Shown: one piece after another, positions 25,261 to 36,614 of the stretch | Layout of the letters: every line of letters begins with the position of its first letter | Position numbering within the stretch: position 1 is the stretch's first letter | Source of the DNA: Streptomyces uncialis | GTDB taxonomy: Bacteria > Actinomycetota > Actinomycetes > Streptomycetales > Streptomycetaceae | DNA: 64,000 bases | Direction of reading: 5' to 3' | Assembly: GCF_036250755.1 (NCBI RefSeq) | Contig: NZ_CP109583.1 | Location: 3,038,001 to 3,102,000 of the forward strand | Position numbers and translations under genes: made by a program | The notes under the pieces: model-generated | Databases searched by the model: none | What the model saw: only the letters and a program-made list of their open reading frames with translations | What the model was told of the DNA's origin: nothing

Positions 25261-27096
25261 ATGCGCTTCAGACACAAGGTAGTGGCAGGGCTCACCACCC
25301 TGGTGCTGCCGTTCGCGGCGATGGTCGGCCTGGCGACGCCGGCATCAGCGGCGGCCAACGCCACTGCCACATTCACCAAGACGCAGGACTGGGGCAGCGG
25401 CTTCGGCGGAAGCTGGACCGTCAAGAACACCGGCACCACCACGCTCAGCTCCTGGAACGTGGAATGGGACTTCCCCACCGGTACCCGCGTAGCCTCCTCC
25501 TGGGACGCCACGATCACCAGCACCGGTGATCACTGGACCGCCAAGAACCTGGCCTGGAACGGGACGCTCGCCCCCGGCGCCACCGTCACCTTCGGGTTCA
25601 ACGGTGTCGGCCCCGGCTTCCCGAGCAACTGCACCCTGAACGGCGGCTCCTGTGACGGAGGCGTCGTCCCCGGTGACGAGCCGCCCTCCGCCCCTGGCAC
25701 CCCCACTGCCTCCGGCATCACCGACACCGCGGCGAAGCTGACGTGGGCCGCGGCCACGGACGACAAGGGCATCAAGAACTACGACGTCCTGCGGGACGGC
25801 GTGAAGGTCGCGACGGTTCCCCCGGCCACGACCGGTCCCACGTCGTACACGGACAACACGCTGTCCGCCGGCACGGACTACTCGTACACGGTCCAGGCCC
25901 GCGACACGAAGGACCAGACCGGTCCCGTCAGCGCGTCGGTCGCCGTCCGCACCACCGGCAACGGCAACCCCGGCGGTGGCGGCAGCAAGATCAAGATGGG
26001 CTACTTCACCCAGTGGGGCGTCTACGGGCGCAACTACCACGTGAAGAACCTGGACACGTCCGGGACCGCCGCGAAGATCACGCACATCAACTACGCCTTC
26101 GGCAACGTCCAGAACGGCAAGTGCACCATCGGTGACGCTTACGCGGACTACGACAAGGCGTACACGGCGGACCAGTCGGTCGACGGTGTCGCGGACACCT
26201 GGGACCAGCCCCTGCGCGGTAACTTCAACCAGCTGCGCAAGCTGAAGGCCAAGCACCCGCACATCAAGATCCTCTTCTCCTTCGGCGGCTGGACCTGGTC
26301 CGGCGGCTTCACCCAGGCCGCGCAGAACCCGGCTGCGTTCGCGCAGTCCTGCTACGACCTGGTCGAGGACCCCCGCTGGGCCGATGTCTTCGACGGCATC
26401 GACCTGGACTGGGAGTACCCGAACGCCTGTGGTCTCACCTGTGACAACAGCGGCCCGGCGGCCCTGAAGAACCTCGCCGCCGCGACCCGGACCAAGTTCG
26501 GCCCGAACTACCTGGTCACCGCTGCGATCACCGCCGACGGTTCCACCGGCGGCAAGATCGACAAGGCCGACTACGCCGGGGCGTCCGCCAGCTTCGACTG
26601 GTACAACGTCATGACGTACGACTTCTTCGGCTCCTGGGCGACGAAGGGCCCGACGGCCCCGCACTCCCCGCTGACGCCGTACCCCGGCATCCCGCAGCAG
26701 GGCTTCAGCTCCTCCGAGGCCATCGCCAAGCTCAAGGCGCAGGGTGTGCCTGACAAGAAGCTGCTGCTCGGCATCGGCTTCTACGGCCGCGGGTGGACGG
26801 GTGTCACCCAGGACGCGCCGGGTGGCGTCGCCACCGGGCCCGGACAGGGTACGTACGAGCAGGGCATCGAGGACTACAAGGTCCTCAAGACCACCTGCCC
26901 CGCGACCGGCACCGTGGGCGGCACCGCCTACGCCAAGTGCGGCAACAGCTGGTGGAGCTACGACACCCCCGCCACGATCCAGACCAAGATGGCGTGGGCC
27001 AAGAACCAGAAGCTCGGCGGAGCCTTCTTCTGGTCGGCGGACGGTGACACCAGCAATGGTGAGCTGGTGAACGCGATCCACACGGGTCTGCAGTAA
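25261..27096 (+). CDS. chiC: secreted chitinase C, CBM2-FnIII-GH18
   Basis: This 611-residue secreted enzyme has a signal peptide at residues 1-30 ending ASA. A cellulose/chitin-binding CBM2-type domain spans about residues 32-135 (WGSGFGGSWTVKNTG, with a Cys pair near residues 124 and 130). A fibronectin type III domain follows (about 145-230), then a Gly-rich linker and a GH18 catalytic domain. The GH18 domain carries DGIDLDWEYP with catalytic acid E385 and the substrate-binding SFGGWTWSGGF and NVMTYDFFG. It hydrolyses chitin by substrate-assisted catalysis. A strong AAGGAGG precedes the ATG. Expression is likely controlled by ChiS-ChiR and by the twin operator repeats upstream. A terminator follows at 27104-27129. 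Confidence 0.97.
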   Translation: MRFRHKVVAGLTTLVLPFAAMVGLATPASAAANATATFTKTQDWGSGFGGSWTVKNTGTTTLSSWNVEWDFPTGTRVASSWDATITSTGDHWTAKNLAWNGTLAPGATVTFGFNGVGPGFPSNCTLNGGSCDGGVVPGDEPPSAPGTPTASGITDTAAKLTWAAATDDKGIKNYDVLRDGVKVATVPPATTGPTSYTDNTLSAGTDYSYTVQARDTKDQTGPVSASVAVRTTGNGNPGGGGSKIKMGYFTQWGVYGRNYHVKNLDTSGTAAKITHINYAFGNVQNGKCTIGDAYADYDKAYTADQSVDGVADTWDQPLRGNFNQLRKLKAKHPHIKILFSFGGWTWSGGFTQAAQNPAAFAQSCYDLVEDPRWADVFDGIDLDWEYPNACGLTCDNSGPAALKNLAAATRTKFGPNYLVTAAITADGSTGGKIDKADYAGASASFDWYNVMTYDFFGSWATKGPTAPHSPLTPYPGIPQQGFSSSEAIAKLKAQGVPDKKLLLGIGFYGRGWTGVTQDAPGGVATGPGQGTYEQGIEDYKVLKTTCPATGTVGGTAYAKCGNSWWSYDTPATIQTKMAWAKNQKLGGAFFWSADGDTSNGELVNAIHTGLQ

Positions 27097-27103
27097 GCAC
27101 ATA

Positions 27104-27129
27104 GGGGTACCGGCGCTCGCCGGTACCCC
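27104..27129 (+). terminator. chiC terminator hairpin
   Basis: A perfect ten-base-pair stem GGGGTACCGG/CCGGTACCCC with a CGCTCG loop begins about eight bases after the chiC stop codon. Confidence 0.85.
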
Positions 27130-27274
27130 GGTTCCGAGGCGGTCGGTCCCACACCGGTCGCGCCCGGTACGGAGCCGGGGGGCCAGGAACGCCCCCCGAC
27201 CCCCCGGCTCACGAGCCCGGTACGCCCCAGACGCGTACCGGGCTCTCCGGCGTCCCGGCTCGCCCGGGGGTCTC

Positions 27275-27860
27275 CTGTGCTGGACGCACTTCGTTCCTGT
27301 GCCGTCGCTCGGTGGTTCGCGGTTCCCCGCGGGTCGCCTTCGCTTGCGCTCCCGAGGTCTGTCCGGCTGGGCGTACTTCGTTCCTGTGCCGTCGTTCGGT
27401 GGTTTCGCGCAGTTCCCCGCGCCCCTATCGGGGCGCCGTCTGCTTGTTCTTCGGGTCGGTGCCGGTCGGGATTCTCCGTCCTCGATCCGACACGCTCGGT
27501 ACGACGTCCAGCGGAGCTACTGAAGAGCATCGGAGTCTGCGAGCAGAGATTCCCGCCCACCCCCTTACGTGAGTCCTGCGACTGCGCGAGGAGGGGGTCA
27601 GCACCCAAAGGGCAACCCCAGGAGGCGCCCCCAAAGGGGCGCGGGGAACTGCGCAAAAACGAGGGCAGACCCGCACCCGACGGTCAACGGACCGGGGCAG
27701 CATCCAGGGGCGCGAGGAACTGCGCACCCACGAACGACCCGCACAGGAGCAAGTACGCCCCGCACAGGAAACCTAGGGGCGCGGGGAACTGCGCACCCAC
27801 CGAGCGACGGCACAGGGACAGGTACGTCCAGCCGGACGGAGCTCAGAAGCGCGAGCGAAG
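27275..27860. repeat. composite palindromic dispersed repeat, copy B
   Basis: This is the longest copy of the family. From about 27355 to 27780 it matches copy A (376-800) block for block: left arm with GTCCGGCTGGGCGTACTTCG, central block with GAAGAGCATCGGAGTCTGCG, then right arms. Here the structure extends further on both sides. The outer left edge CGCCTTCGCTTGCGCT (27332) mirrors the outer right edge AGCGCGAGCGAAGGCG (27848-27863) as a near-perfect inverted repeat. It fills the gap between the convergent chiC and the DUF2550 gene, and its right edge touches the latter's stop. Confidence 0.8.
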
Positions 27861-27863
27861 GCG

Positions 27864-28331
27864 TTACGCCACGTTGACGCGTTGGCCGGGGGGCGCGGCC
27901 TCCAGCCAGGCCAGGAACCCCGTGAGCGCGTCCTCGCTCATCGCCAGCTCCAGCCGGGTCCCGCGGACAAGACACGCCAGGACCACCGCGTCGGACAGCA
28001 ACGCCAGCTCCTCCTCGCCCGCCGGCTCCCGCCGGCCCAGCACCTCGATGGCCGACCGGTCCAGGACCCGCCGCGGCCGGTGCGCGTAGGAGAAGACCCG
28101 GAACCACTCGATCCGGTCCCCCCCGTAGCGGGCGATCCCGTACCCCCAGCCCTTGCCGGACGAATCGACCGAGCCCTCCGCGGAGGAGGGCTCGGGAAGG
28201 TTCCAGCGCAGACTGCAATCGAAGGTGCCTCCGGACCGCTGGATCAGCCGACGGCGTACACCGAAGGCGAAGAGACCGACCACAACCAGTGCGACTACCG
28301 CGATACCGCCTACAAGCAGAGCGAGGATCAT
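27864..28331 (-). CDS. DUF2550 family membrane-anchored protein
   Basis: This 155-residue protein has one N-terminal membrane helix (ILALLVGGIAVVALVVVGLFAF), a basic stop-transfer RRRLIQRSGG, and a soluble beta-rich domain with WGYGIARYGGDRIEWFRVFSY. It matches DUF2550, which in actinobacteria, including mycobacteria, lies immediately downstream of atpC (established synteny). Function is unknown. ATG 28331 has GAGGAGG nine bases upstream; GTG 28337 is too close to that site. Confidence 0.85.
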   Translation of the reverse strand: MILALLVGGIAVVALVVVGLFAFGVRRRLIQRSGGTFDCSLRWNLPEPSSAEGSVDSSGKGWGYGIARYGGDRIEWFRVFSYAHRPRRVLDRSAIEVLGRREPAGEEELALLSDAVVLACLVRGTRLELAMSEDALTGFLAWLEAAPPGQRVNVA

Positions 28332-28390
28332 CGGCACCGACCTCCTCGCCTCATCAGTAACGTGAACAGCGGAACGTATCCAGCAATCGC

Positions 28391-28439
28391 CTCAGCCGCG
28401 GACCGGGCCGGAGAGTATCCGGACCGCGCCGCGGCTGAG
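28391..28439 (-). terminator. strong hairpin between atpC and the DUF2550 gene
   Basis: Outer arms of 11 perfect base pairs (CTCAGCCGCGG at 28391-28401 with its complement at 28429-28439) enclose a further GC-rich inner stem and an AGAGTAT loop. It follows the atpC stop, so it probably ends or attenuates the ATP synthase operon before the DUF2550 gene. Confidence 0.85.
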
Positions 28440-28461
28440 TCACTTCCTACAGTGCGCCAGG

Positions 28462-28836
28462 TCAGCGCACCGCCACCGCACGCAACCGCACATCGGCGCG
28501 GCGCTCGGCGGCGGCATCCGCGTCGCCCTGCGCCCGCTCCAGTGCCCGCTCCGCGCGCTGGACGTCGATCTCGTCCGACAGCTCGGCGATCTCCGCCAGC
28601 AGGGACAGCTTGTTGTCGGCGAACGACACGAAACCACCGTGAACGGCGGCGATGACGGTCTCGCCGTCACTCGTACGGATCGTCACCGGGCCCGACTCCA
28701 GCACACCGAGCAGCGGCTGGTGACCGGGCATGACGCCGATGTCGCCGGAGGTGGTGCGCGCGACGACCAGGGTGGCCTCGCCGGACCAGACATTCCGGTC
28801 CGCGGCGACCAGCTCGACGTGCAGCTCAGCAGCCAA
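28462..28836 (-). CDS. atpC: ATP synthase F1 subunit epsilon
   Basis: This 124-residue subunit has an N-terminal beta-barrel (LHVELVAADRNVWSGEA, then GVMPGHQPLLGVLESGPV) and a C-terminal helical hairpin (SDEIDVQRAERALERAQGDADAA) that can inhibit ATP hydrolysis. The start is a TTG at 28836 preceded by GAGGAGC; this gives the length I recall for Streptomyces AtpC and avoids the upstream frame. It is the last gene of the atp operon. A hairpin separates it from atpD. Confidence 0.95.
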   Translation of the reverse strand: MAAELHVELVAADRNVWSGEATLVVARTTSGDIGVMPGHQPLLGVLESGPVTIRTSDGETVIAAVHGGFVSFADNKLSLLAEIAELSDEIDVQRAERALERAQGDADAAAERRADVRLRAVAVR

Positions 28837-28901
28837 GGGTGCTCCTCGGGTCACCACCCGGCGGGCAGGCCGGGTGTTGGGTCAAAAGTGTAGAGGCGTG
28901 G

Positions 28902-28929
28902 GCGAGGGGGCCGGTCGGGGCCCCCTCGC
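28902..28929 (-). terminator. hairpin between atpD and atpC
   Basis: An 11-base-pair perfect stem (28902-28912 with 28919-28929) and a six-base loop lie directly after the atpD stop and before atpC. It could protect the 3' end of atpD mRNA or reduce atpC expression relative to atpD. Confidence 0.7.
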
Positions 28930-28944
28930 TCAAGGGCGCGGGGC

Positions 28945-31304
<2,360 letters not shown>

Positions 31305-31325
31305 GAGTCAGGTCCCTTCCTTACG

Positions 31326-32921
31326 TCACTTGGAGACGTTGACGGCAGGCGCGTCCTCGCCGAGGAGCTTGCCGTCCGAGGTCTCGAACTCCTTCTTGAA
31401 CTCCGCGACCGCGTCGGAGATGGCGGTGATGGTGTCGTCCGACATCTTCGCGCCCTCCTTGATCGAGGTCATCAGGCCCTGCTCGTTGCGGTGCAGGTAG
31501 GAGAGGAGCTCGGTCTCGAAGCGGCGGATGTCGACGACGGGGACGTCGTCCATGCGGCCCGTGGTACCGGCCCACACGGAGACGACCTGGTCCTCGGTGG
31601 CCATCGGCTGGTACTGCGGCTGCTTCAGCAGCTCGACCATCCGCTGACCGCGCTCCAGCTGCGCCTTCGACGCGGCGTCCAGGTCGGAACCGAAGGCGGC
31701 GAACGCCTCCAGCTCACGGAACTGGGCCAGGTCGACACGGAGCCGGCCCGACACCTGGCGCATCGCCTTGTGCTGGGCGGAGCCACCGACGCGGGAGACC
31801 GAGATACCGACGTTCAGGGCCGGGCGCTGGCCGGCGTTGAACAGGTCGGACTCCAGGAAGCACTGGCCGTCGGTGATGGAGATGACGTTGGTCGGGATGA
31901 ACGCCGAGACGTCGTTCGCCTTGGTCTCCACGATCGGGAGGCCCGTCATCGAGCCCTTGCCCATCTCGTCGGAGAGCTTGGCGCAGCGCTCCAGCAGCCG
32001 GGAGTGCAGGTAGAAGACGTCACCGGGGTACGCCTCACGGCCCGGCGGACGGCGCAGCAGCAGGGACACGGCGCGGTAGGCGTCGGCCTGCTTCGACAGG
32101 TCGTCGAAGATGATGAGGACGTGCTTGCCCTCGTACATCCACTGCTGGCCGATGGCCGATCCGGTGTACGGCGCGAGGTACTTGAAGCCGGCCGGGTCGG
32201 ACGCCGGGGCGGCGACGATGGTCGTGTACTCCAGCGCGTTGGCCTCGTCCAGCGAGCGGCGCACCGCGGCGATGGTCGAGCCCTTCTGGCCGATGGCGAC
32301 GTAGATGCAGCGCACCTGCTTGTTCACGTCACCGGTGCGCCAGTTGTCGCGCTGGTTGATGATGGTGTCGACGGCCAGGGCGGTCTTGCCGGTCTGGCGG
32401 TCGCCGATGATGAGCTGACGCTGGCCACGGCCGATCGGCGTCATCGCGTCGACGGCCTTGTAGCCGGTCTCCATCGGCTCGTGCACGGACTTGCGCTGCA
32501 TGACCGTGGGGGCCTGCAGCTCAAGGGCGCGGCGGCCGCTGGTCTCGATCTCGCCGAGGCCGTCGATCGGGTTGCCGAGCGGGTCGACGACGCGGCCGAG
32601 GTAGCCCTCGCCCACCGAGACGGAGAGCACCTCACCGGTGCGCTGCACCGGCTGGCCCTCCTCGATGCCGCTGAACTCGCCGAGGACGACGGCACCGATC
32701 TCACGCTCTTCGAGGTTCAGCGCGAGACCGAGGGTGCCGTCCTCGAACTTCAGCAGTTCATTGGCCATGGCCGAGGGCAGTCCCTCGACCTTCGCGATGC
32801 CGTCGCCGGCAACGGTGACCGTACCGACCTCCTCGCGCGAGGCCGCGTCCGGCTTGTACGACTGGACAAAGTTCTCCAGCGCGTCCCGGATCTCCTCCGG
32901 CCGGATCGTGAGCTCCGCCAT
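31326..32921 (-). CDS. atpA: ATP synthase F1 subunit alpha
   Basis: This 531-residue subunit has the P-loop GDRQTGKT, the arginine-finger region and [31 protein letters not shown], the alpha-subunit signature. I chose ATG 32921 ([11 protein letters not shown]), which matches the usual start. The upstream in-frame codons run through a GC-palindrome repeat and are unlikely to be translated. It forms the non-catalytic partner of beta in F1. It lies between atpH and atpG, in standard order. Confidence 0.98.
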   Translation of the reverse strand: MAELTIRPEEIRDALENFVQSYKPDAASREEVGTVTVAGDGIAKVEGLPSAMANELLKFEDGTLGLALNLEEREIGAVVLGEFSGIEEGQPVQRTGEVLSVSVGEGYLGRVVDPLGNPIDGLGEIETSGRRALELQAPTVMQRKSVHEPMETGYKAVDAMTPIGRGQRQLIIGDRQTGKTALAVDTIINQRDNWRTGDVNKQVRCIYVAIGQKGSTIAAVRRSLDEANALEYTTIVAAPASDPAGFKYLAPYTGSAIGQQWMYEGKHVLIIFDDLSKQADAYRAVSLLLRRPPGREAYPGDVFYLHSRLLERCAKLSDEMGKGSMTGLPIVETKANDVSAFIPTNVISITDGQCFLESDLFNAGQRPALNVGISVSRVGGSAQHKAMRQVSGRLRVDLAQFRELEAFAAFGSDLDAASKAQLERGQRMVELLKQPQYQPMATEDQVVSVWAGTTGRMDDVPVVDIRRFETELLSYLHRNEQGLMTSIKEGAKMSDDTITAISDAVAEFKKEFETSDGKLLGEDAPAVNVSK

Positions 32922-32960
32922 CTTGGGTTCCCTGCTCTCCTTGTTGGGCCCGAAGTTCTT

Positions 32961-32985
32961 TGGGGGTCTGGGGGCGACCCCCAGG
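32961..32985. repeat. GC palindrome repeat before atpA
   Basis: On the minus strand this reads CTGGGGGTCGCCCCCAG followed by ACCCCCA; the hairpin core is 32968-32984 with a seven-base-pair stem. A closely similar sequence lies at the start of prmC (40830-40845). It sits in the 116-base atpH-atpA gap, about 40 bases before the atpA start. Confidence 0.7.
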
Positions 32986-33037
32986 AATCCTTCTGCACGG
33001 CCCAACCAGGGCCGTCGGACGTACGTTGTTCTGTTGC

Positions 33038-33862
33038 TCAGCCGGCCATGCGGCGGCTGGCTTCGTCGATGCGGTCCGCGATGCTGCCGTTGATGATCTC
33101 GTCGCCGACCTGGACCCGGATTCCGCCGAGGACCCCGGGGTCCACGTCCAGGTTCAGGTGCATCGCACGGCCGTAGAGCTTCGCGAGGGACGCGCCCAGG
33201 CGCTGCTTCTGCTGATCGCTCAGCGGTACGGCCGAGGTGACGATCGCGACCATGCGGTCACGGCGCTCCGCGGCGAGCTTGGAAAGGGATTCGAGTCCCG
33301 CCTCCAGGCTACGTCCCCGCGGGCGGGTCACGAGTCGCGTGACCAGCCGGGTGGTCTCCGCCTTGGCGCGGCTGTCGAGCAGGGTGCCCAGCAGCTCGCT
33401 CTTGGCGGCGGCCGTCGCGGACCGGTCGGTCAGCGCGGCGCGCAGCCCGGGGTCCGAGGCGACGATCCGGCCGAACCGGAAGAGCTCGTCCTCGACGTCG
33501 TCCAGCGTGCCCGCACGCTGGGCGGCCGTGAGGTCGGCGGTGTCCGCCAGCTCCTCCAGGGAGTCCACCAGGTCACGCGAGCGTGACCAGCGGGAGCGCA
33601 CCGTACCGGCGACCAGGTCGGCGGCTTCGCCGCCCACCTGGGTGCCGAGGAGGCGGCCGACGAGGTCGGCCTTGGCCTCACCGGTCTGCGCCGGGTCGGT
33701 GAGGACCCGGCGCAGCGAGACCTCGCGGTCCAGCAGCGCGGTGACGGAGGCCAGGTCGGCGGCGAGCCGCGTCACGTCGACGGACGTGTTGTCCGTCAGC
33801 GTGTCGAGCCGTTCGCGCGCCGCCGCCAGGGCTTCGCGGCTGGCTCCGTGCAGCGCACTCAT
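33038..33862 (-). CDS. atpH: ATP synthase F1 subunit delta (OSCP)
   Basis: This 274-residue subunit is longer than the 177 or so residues of the enterobacterial protein. The extra part is N-terminal helical sequence, a known actinobacterial variant that in mycobacteria is fused to a b-type domain. The C-terminal third has the OSCP signature [28 protein letters not shown]. It links the peripheral stalk to the top of F1. Its ATG overlaps the atpF stop. Confidence 0.96.
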   Translation of the reverse strand: MSALHGASREALAAARERLDTLTDNTSVDVTRLAADLASVTALLDREVSLRRVLTDPAQTGEAKADLVGRLLGTQVGGEAADLVAGTVRSRWSRSRDLVDSLEELADTADLTAAQRAGTLDDVEDELFRFGRIVASDPGLRAALTDRSATAAAKSELLGTLLDSRAKAETTRLVTRLVTRPRGRSLEAGLESLSKLAAERRDRMVAIVTSAVPLSDQQKQRLGASLAKLYGRAMHLNLDVDPGVLGGIRVQVGDEIINGSIADRIDEASRRMAG

Positions 33863-34404
33863 CGAGCGGCCTCGGCCTTCACGTCGAGCTCGTCGAGGAA
33901 CCGGTCGATGGTGCGGCTCTGCCGGGCGTGGTCCTCAAGGGACTCACCGACGAGCTTGCCGGCCAGTTCGGTGGCGAGCTGACCGACGTCCTGGCGCAGC
34001 GCCTGAGCGGCGGCCTTGCGGTCGGCCTCGATCTGGGTGTGACCGGCGGCGACGATCTCCTCGCGCTGCCGCTGGCCTTCCGCGCGCATCTCGGCGATGA
34101 GCGTGGCGCCCTGCTCCTGCGCGTCCTGCCGCAGCCGGGCGGCCTCGTGCCGGGCCTCGGCCAGCTGCGCCTTGTACTGCTCAAGGACGCTCTGGGCCTC
34201 GGTCTTGGCGGCCTCGGCCTTCTCCATGCCGCCCTCGATGGCCTCACGGCGCTCTTCCAGAACCTTGTTGATGTTCGGGAGGAGCTTCTTGGCGAGGATG
34301 CCGAAGACGATGACGAAGGCGATCAGGCCGATGACGAGCTCAGGGATCGGCGGGACGAGGGGGTTCTGGACCTCCTCGGCCGCCAGGATGAGCGACTGGC
34401 TCAT
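33859..34404 (-). CDS. atpF: ATP synthase Fo subunit b
   Basis: This 181-residue subunit has one N-terminal membrane helix (LVIGLIAFVIVFGILAKKLL) followed by a long charged helix of about 130 residues, which dimerises as the peripheral stalk. It overlaps atpH by four bases. Length and layout are normal for the family. Confidence 0.97.
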   Translation of the reverse strand: MSQSLILAAEEVQNPLVPPIPELVIGLIAFVIVFGILAKKLLPNINKVLEERREAIEGGMEKAEAAKTEAQSVLEQYKAQLAEARHEAARLRQDAQEQGATLIAEMRAEGQRQREEIVAAGHTQIEADRKAAAQALRQDVGQLATELAGKLVGESLEDHARQSRTIDRFLDELDVKAEAAR

Positions 34405-34442
34405 GTCAGTGCCTTTCGTCTAGTGGTCTGGTCGTGTTCAGA

Positions 34443-34691
<249 letters not shown>

Positions 34692-34744
34692 TTACCGGAC
34701 CGGTGGGGGTTGGCCACCGGACGAATATTGGAGAGGAGGGGTGC

Positions 34745-35566
34745 TCAGTGCTTCTCGGCGAGCGCGCCCTGGATGAAGCTGCAGGTCAGGAGTACGAAGA
34801 CGTACGCCTGAAGGGCCTGGACGAAGAGCTCGAAGGCCAGCATCACCAGGACCATGACGAACGAGACACCCGCGTACGCGATACCGATGCCGTTGAGCAG
34901 GTACCAGGTCGCGATGGTGAAGAGCACGAGCAGGGTATGGCCCGCGAACATGTTCGCGAAGAGTCGCACGGCGTGGGTGAACGGCCGGACGAGGAGGTTC
35001 GAGAAGAGCTCGATGGTCATGGCCAGCGGCAGGACCGCGCCGAGCGACTTGTCGTAACCGGTGAAGTTCTTGAAGGCGCCCACGAAGCCGTGACGCTTGA
35101 ACGTGATCGAGACCCAGACGATGTAGACGATGAGCGCGAGGACCGCCGGGTAGGCGATGATCGAGGTCACCGGGAACTGGGCCAGCGGGATGATCGCCCA
35201 GAGGTTCATCATCCAGATGAAGAAGAAGAGGGAGACGATCAGCGGGACGTACTTCTCGCCCTCCCGCTTTCCGATGGTCTCGTAGACGATGCCGCGACGG
35301 ACGAAGTCGTATCCGGTCTCGGCGATCATCTGGAGCTTGCCGGGGACGACCTTGGGCTTGGCGAAGGCGGCCCAGAAGAACCCGATGATGATGATCGACC
35401 CGAGCAGGGCGAGCAGCATCGGCTTGTTGAAGTACAGGTTGCTGTCCGCGTCGCCCCAGATGGGCTTGAACAGGAACGAGTGCAGGCCGGGAGCCGGGAA
35501 GCCACAACCGTCGAAGATGTGGCAGTCGGTCTCGAAGGCGAGCACCTGCGTCGGATCAGCACTCAC
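34745..35566 (-). CDS. atpB: ATP synthase Fo subunit a
   Basis: This 273-residue membrane subunit has five to six helices. The essential arginine is in LLVRPFTHAVRLFANMFAGHTLL, and the last helices carry FVQALQAYVFVLLTCSFIQGAL. It forms the proton half-channels facing the c-ring. I chose GTG 35566 because an AAGGAGC site precedes it; the open frame extends 11 codons further without a good site. Confidence 0.97.
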   Translation of the reverse strand: MSADPTQVLAFETDCHIFDGCGFPAPGLHSFLFKPIWGDADSNLYFNKPMLLALLGSIIIIGFFWAAFAKPKVVPGKLQMIAETGYDFVRRGIVYETIGKREGEKYVPLIVSLFFFIWMMNLWAIIPLAQFPVTSIIAYPAVLALIVYIVWVSITFKRHGFVGAFKNFTGYDKSLGAVLPLAMTIELFSNLLVRPFTHAVRLFANMFAGHTLLVLFTIATWYLLNGIGIAYAGVSFVMVLVMLAFELFVQALQAYVFVLLTCSFIQGALAEKH

Positions 35567-35785
35567 CGCGGGCTCCTTCGTGGCGCATAGGTACGGCAAC
35601 CTCGTTGTGTCGGCGCGGCGCGCAGCCGCGGTTCGGCACTGGACTGGTGTAACGGATGTGAGGGCGGCGATCGGGCATCAAGCCTCGCGCTGCAGGCGTC
35701 AGCTTGGATGCCCGCGCCCGCGATGCCGCAGTTGGCACCGGACGATAGCAGTAAGTCGATCGTGCCCTTATACCGGCCCTACCCC

Positions 35786-36223
35786 TCACGTCGAAGACCC
35801 GGACTTCGCGGGCTTGTCAGCCTTCGAATCCTCGGGTTCCACGTAGAGAATCTTGGCCTTCATATGGGCGCGGGCCTGGGCCCCGATCCACACGAGGGTG
35901 GCGGCGACGAGTGTGGCCGCGAACGTCCTCGCGTTGAACAGGGTGGTGTCCTTGAACGCCGCCATGAAGATGAAGAGCAACAGGATCTGGGCCGTGTACA
36001 GCATCAGGCCCATGGCCTGGAACAGGTGCGGCAGGGACCTGGCGGTGCGTTCGAGCACCACGAGCCCGATACCCATGAAGAGGATCACGATCACGGTCGC
36101 CACGACCGCCCCCAGCGCTCCCTTGCCGCCCGCGACCACTCCGCTGATCACAGCGGCTACCGCGCCTACGGCAGCGGTGGGTACGGCGGTCTGGATGACG
36201 GTGCGTGCGTCTTGGGACGGCAT
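35786..36223 (-). CDS. atpI: AtpI-like membrane protein, first gene of atp operon
   Basis: This 145-residue protein has four hydrophobic segments (VGAVAAVISGVVAG, VVATVIVILFMGIGLVVL, and two more in LMLYTAQILLLFIFMAAF and FAATLVAATLVWIGAQA) and a charged C-terminus. Its position as the first gene before atpB, and its size, match the i-type subunit thought to assist c-ring assembly. ATG 36223 was chosen over the upstream frame. The atp promoter probably lies in the A+T-richer stretch at about 36340-36430, though no clear -35/-10 pair could be fixed. Confidence 0.85.
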   Translation of the reverse strand: MPSQDARTVIQTAVPTAAVGAVAAVISGVVAGGKGALGAVVATVIVILFMGIGLVVLERTARSLPHLFQAMGLMLYTAQILLLFIFMAAFKDTTLFNARTFAATLVAATLVWIGAQARAHMKAKILYVEPEDSKADKPAKSGSST

Positions 36224-36572
36224 GGCGGCAGCTCCGCTTACTTGATGGGGGCGTGTGTCGTCATGGACGAGCGTAAACCCGGAAATCGAGAGGGAACCTC
36301 GGTCCAATGGGCCGTCGCACTACGGTCCTTCGGCGCTATCCCGGGTTCTCGTGAACGGTATCACAAACTATTTGATGAGGTCTTTACCTATGAAGTGTGC
36401 CCACTGTCACACATGAGAGTGACCTTGCCCACCTGTGCATGACAGGCGGGGAGTTGTCTGCTATTGGCGCGGTATGACCGCACGGGACGCCTCGTTCCGC
36501 ACCCACGTGCACGCGACCCACTGTCAACGGACACTCACACAGGGCTCGTACGGGTCACGTCCGGCAACGCGA

Positions 36573-36604
36573 AGCGGCCCGTACCGTCGACGATACGGGC
36601 CGCT
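36573..36604 (-). terminator. terminator of the WecA-like gene
   Basis: An 11-base-pair stem AGCGGCCCGTA/TACGGGCCGCT (36573-36583 with 36594-36604) with a ten-base loop lies just past the stop of the minus-strand gene at 36615. The 36224-36572 gap otherwise shows only A+T-rich probable promoter sequence for atpI. Confidence 0.8.
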
Positions 36605-36614
36605 GGAAGGTGTC

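Noticed and set aside
27277..28089. 270-codon plus-strand frame after chiC
   Set aside because: It translates repeat copy B and then runs opposite the DUF2550 gene.
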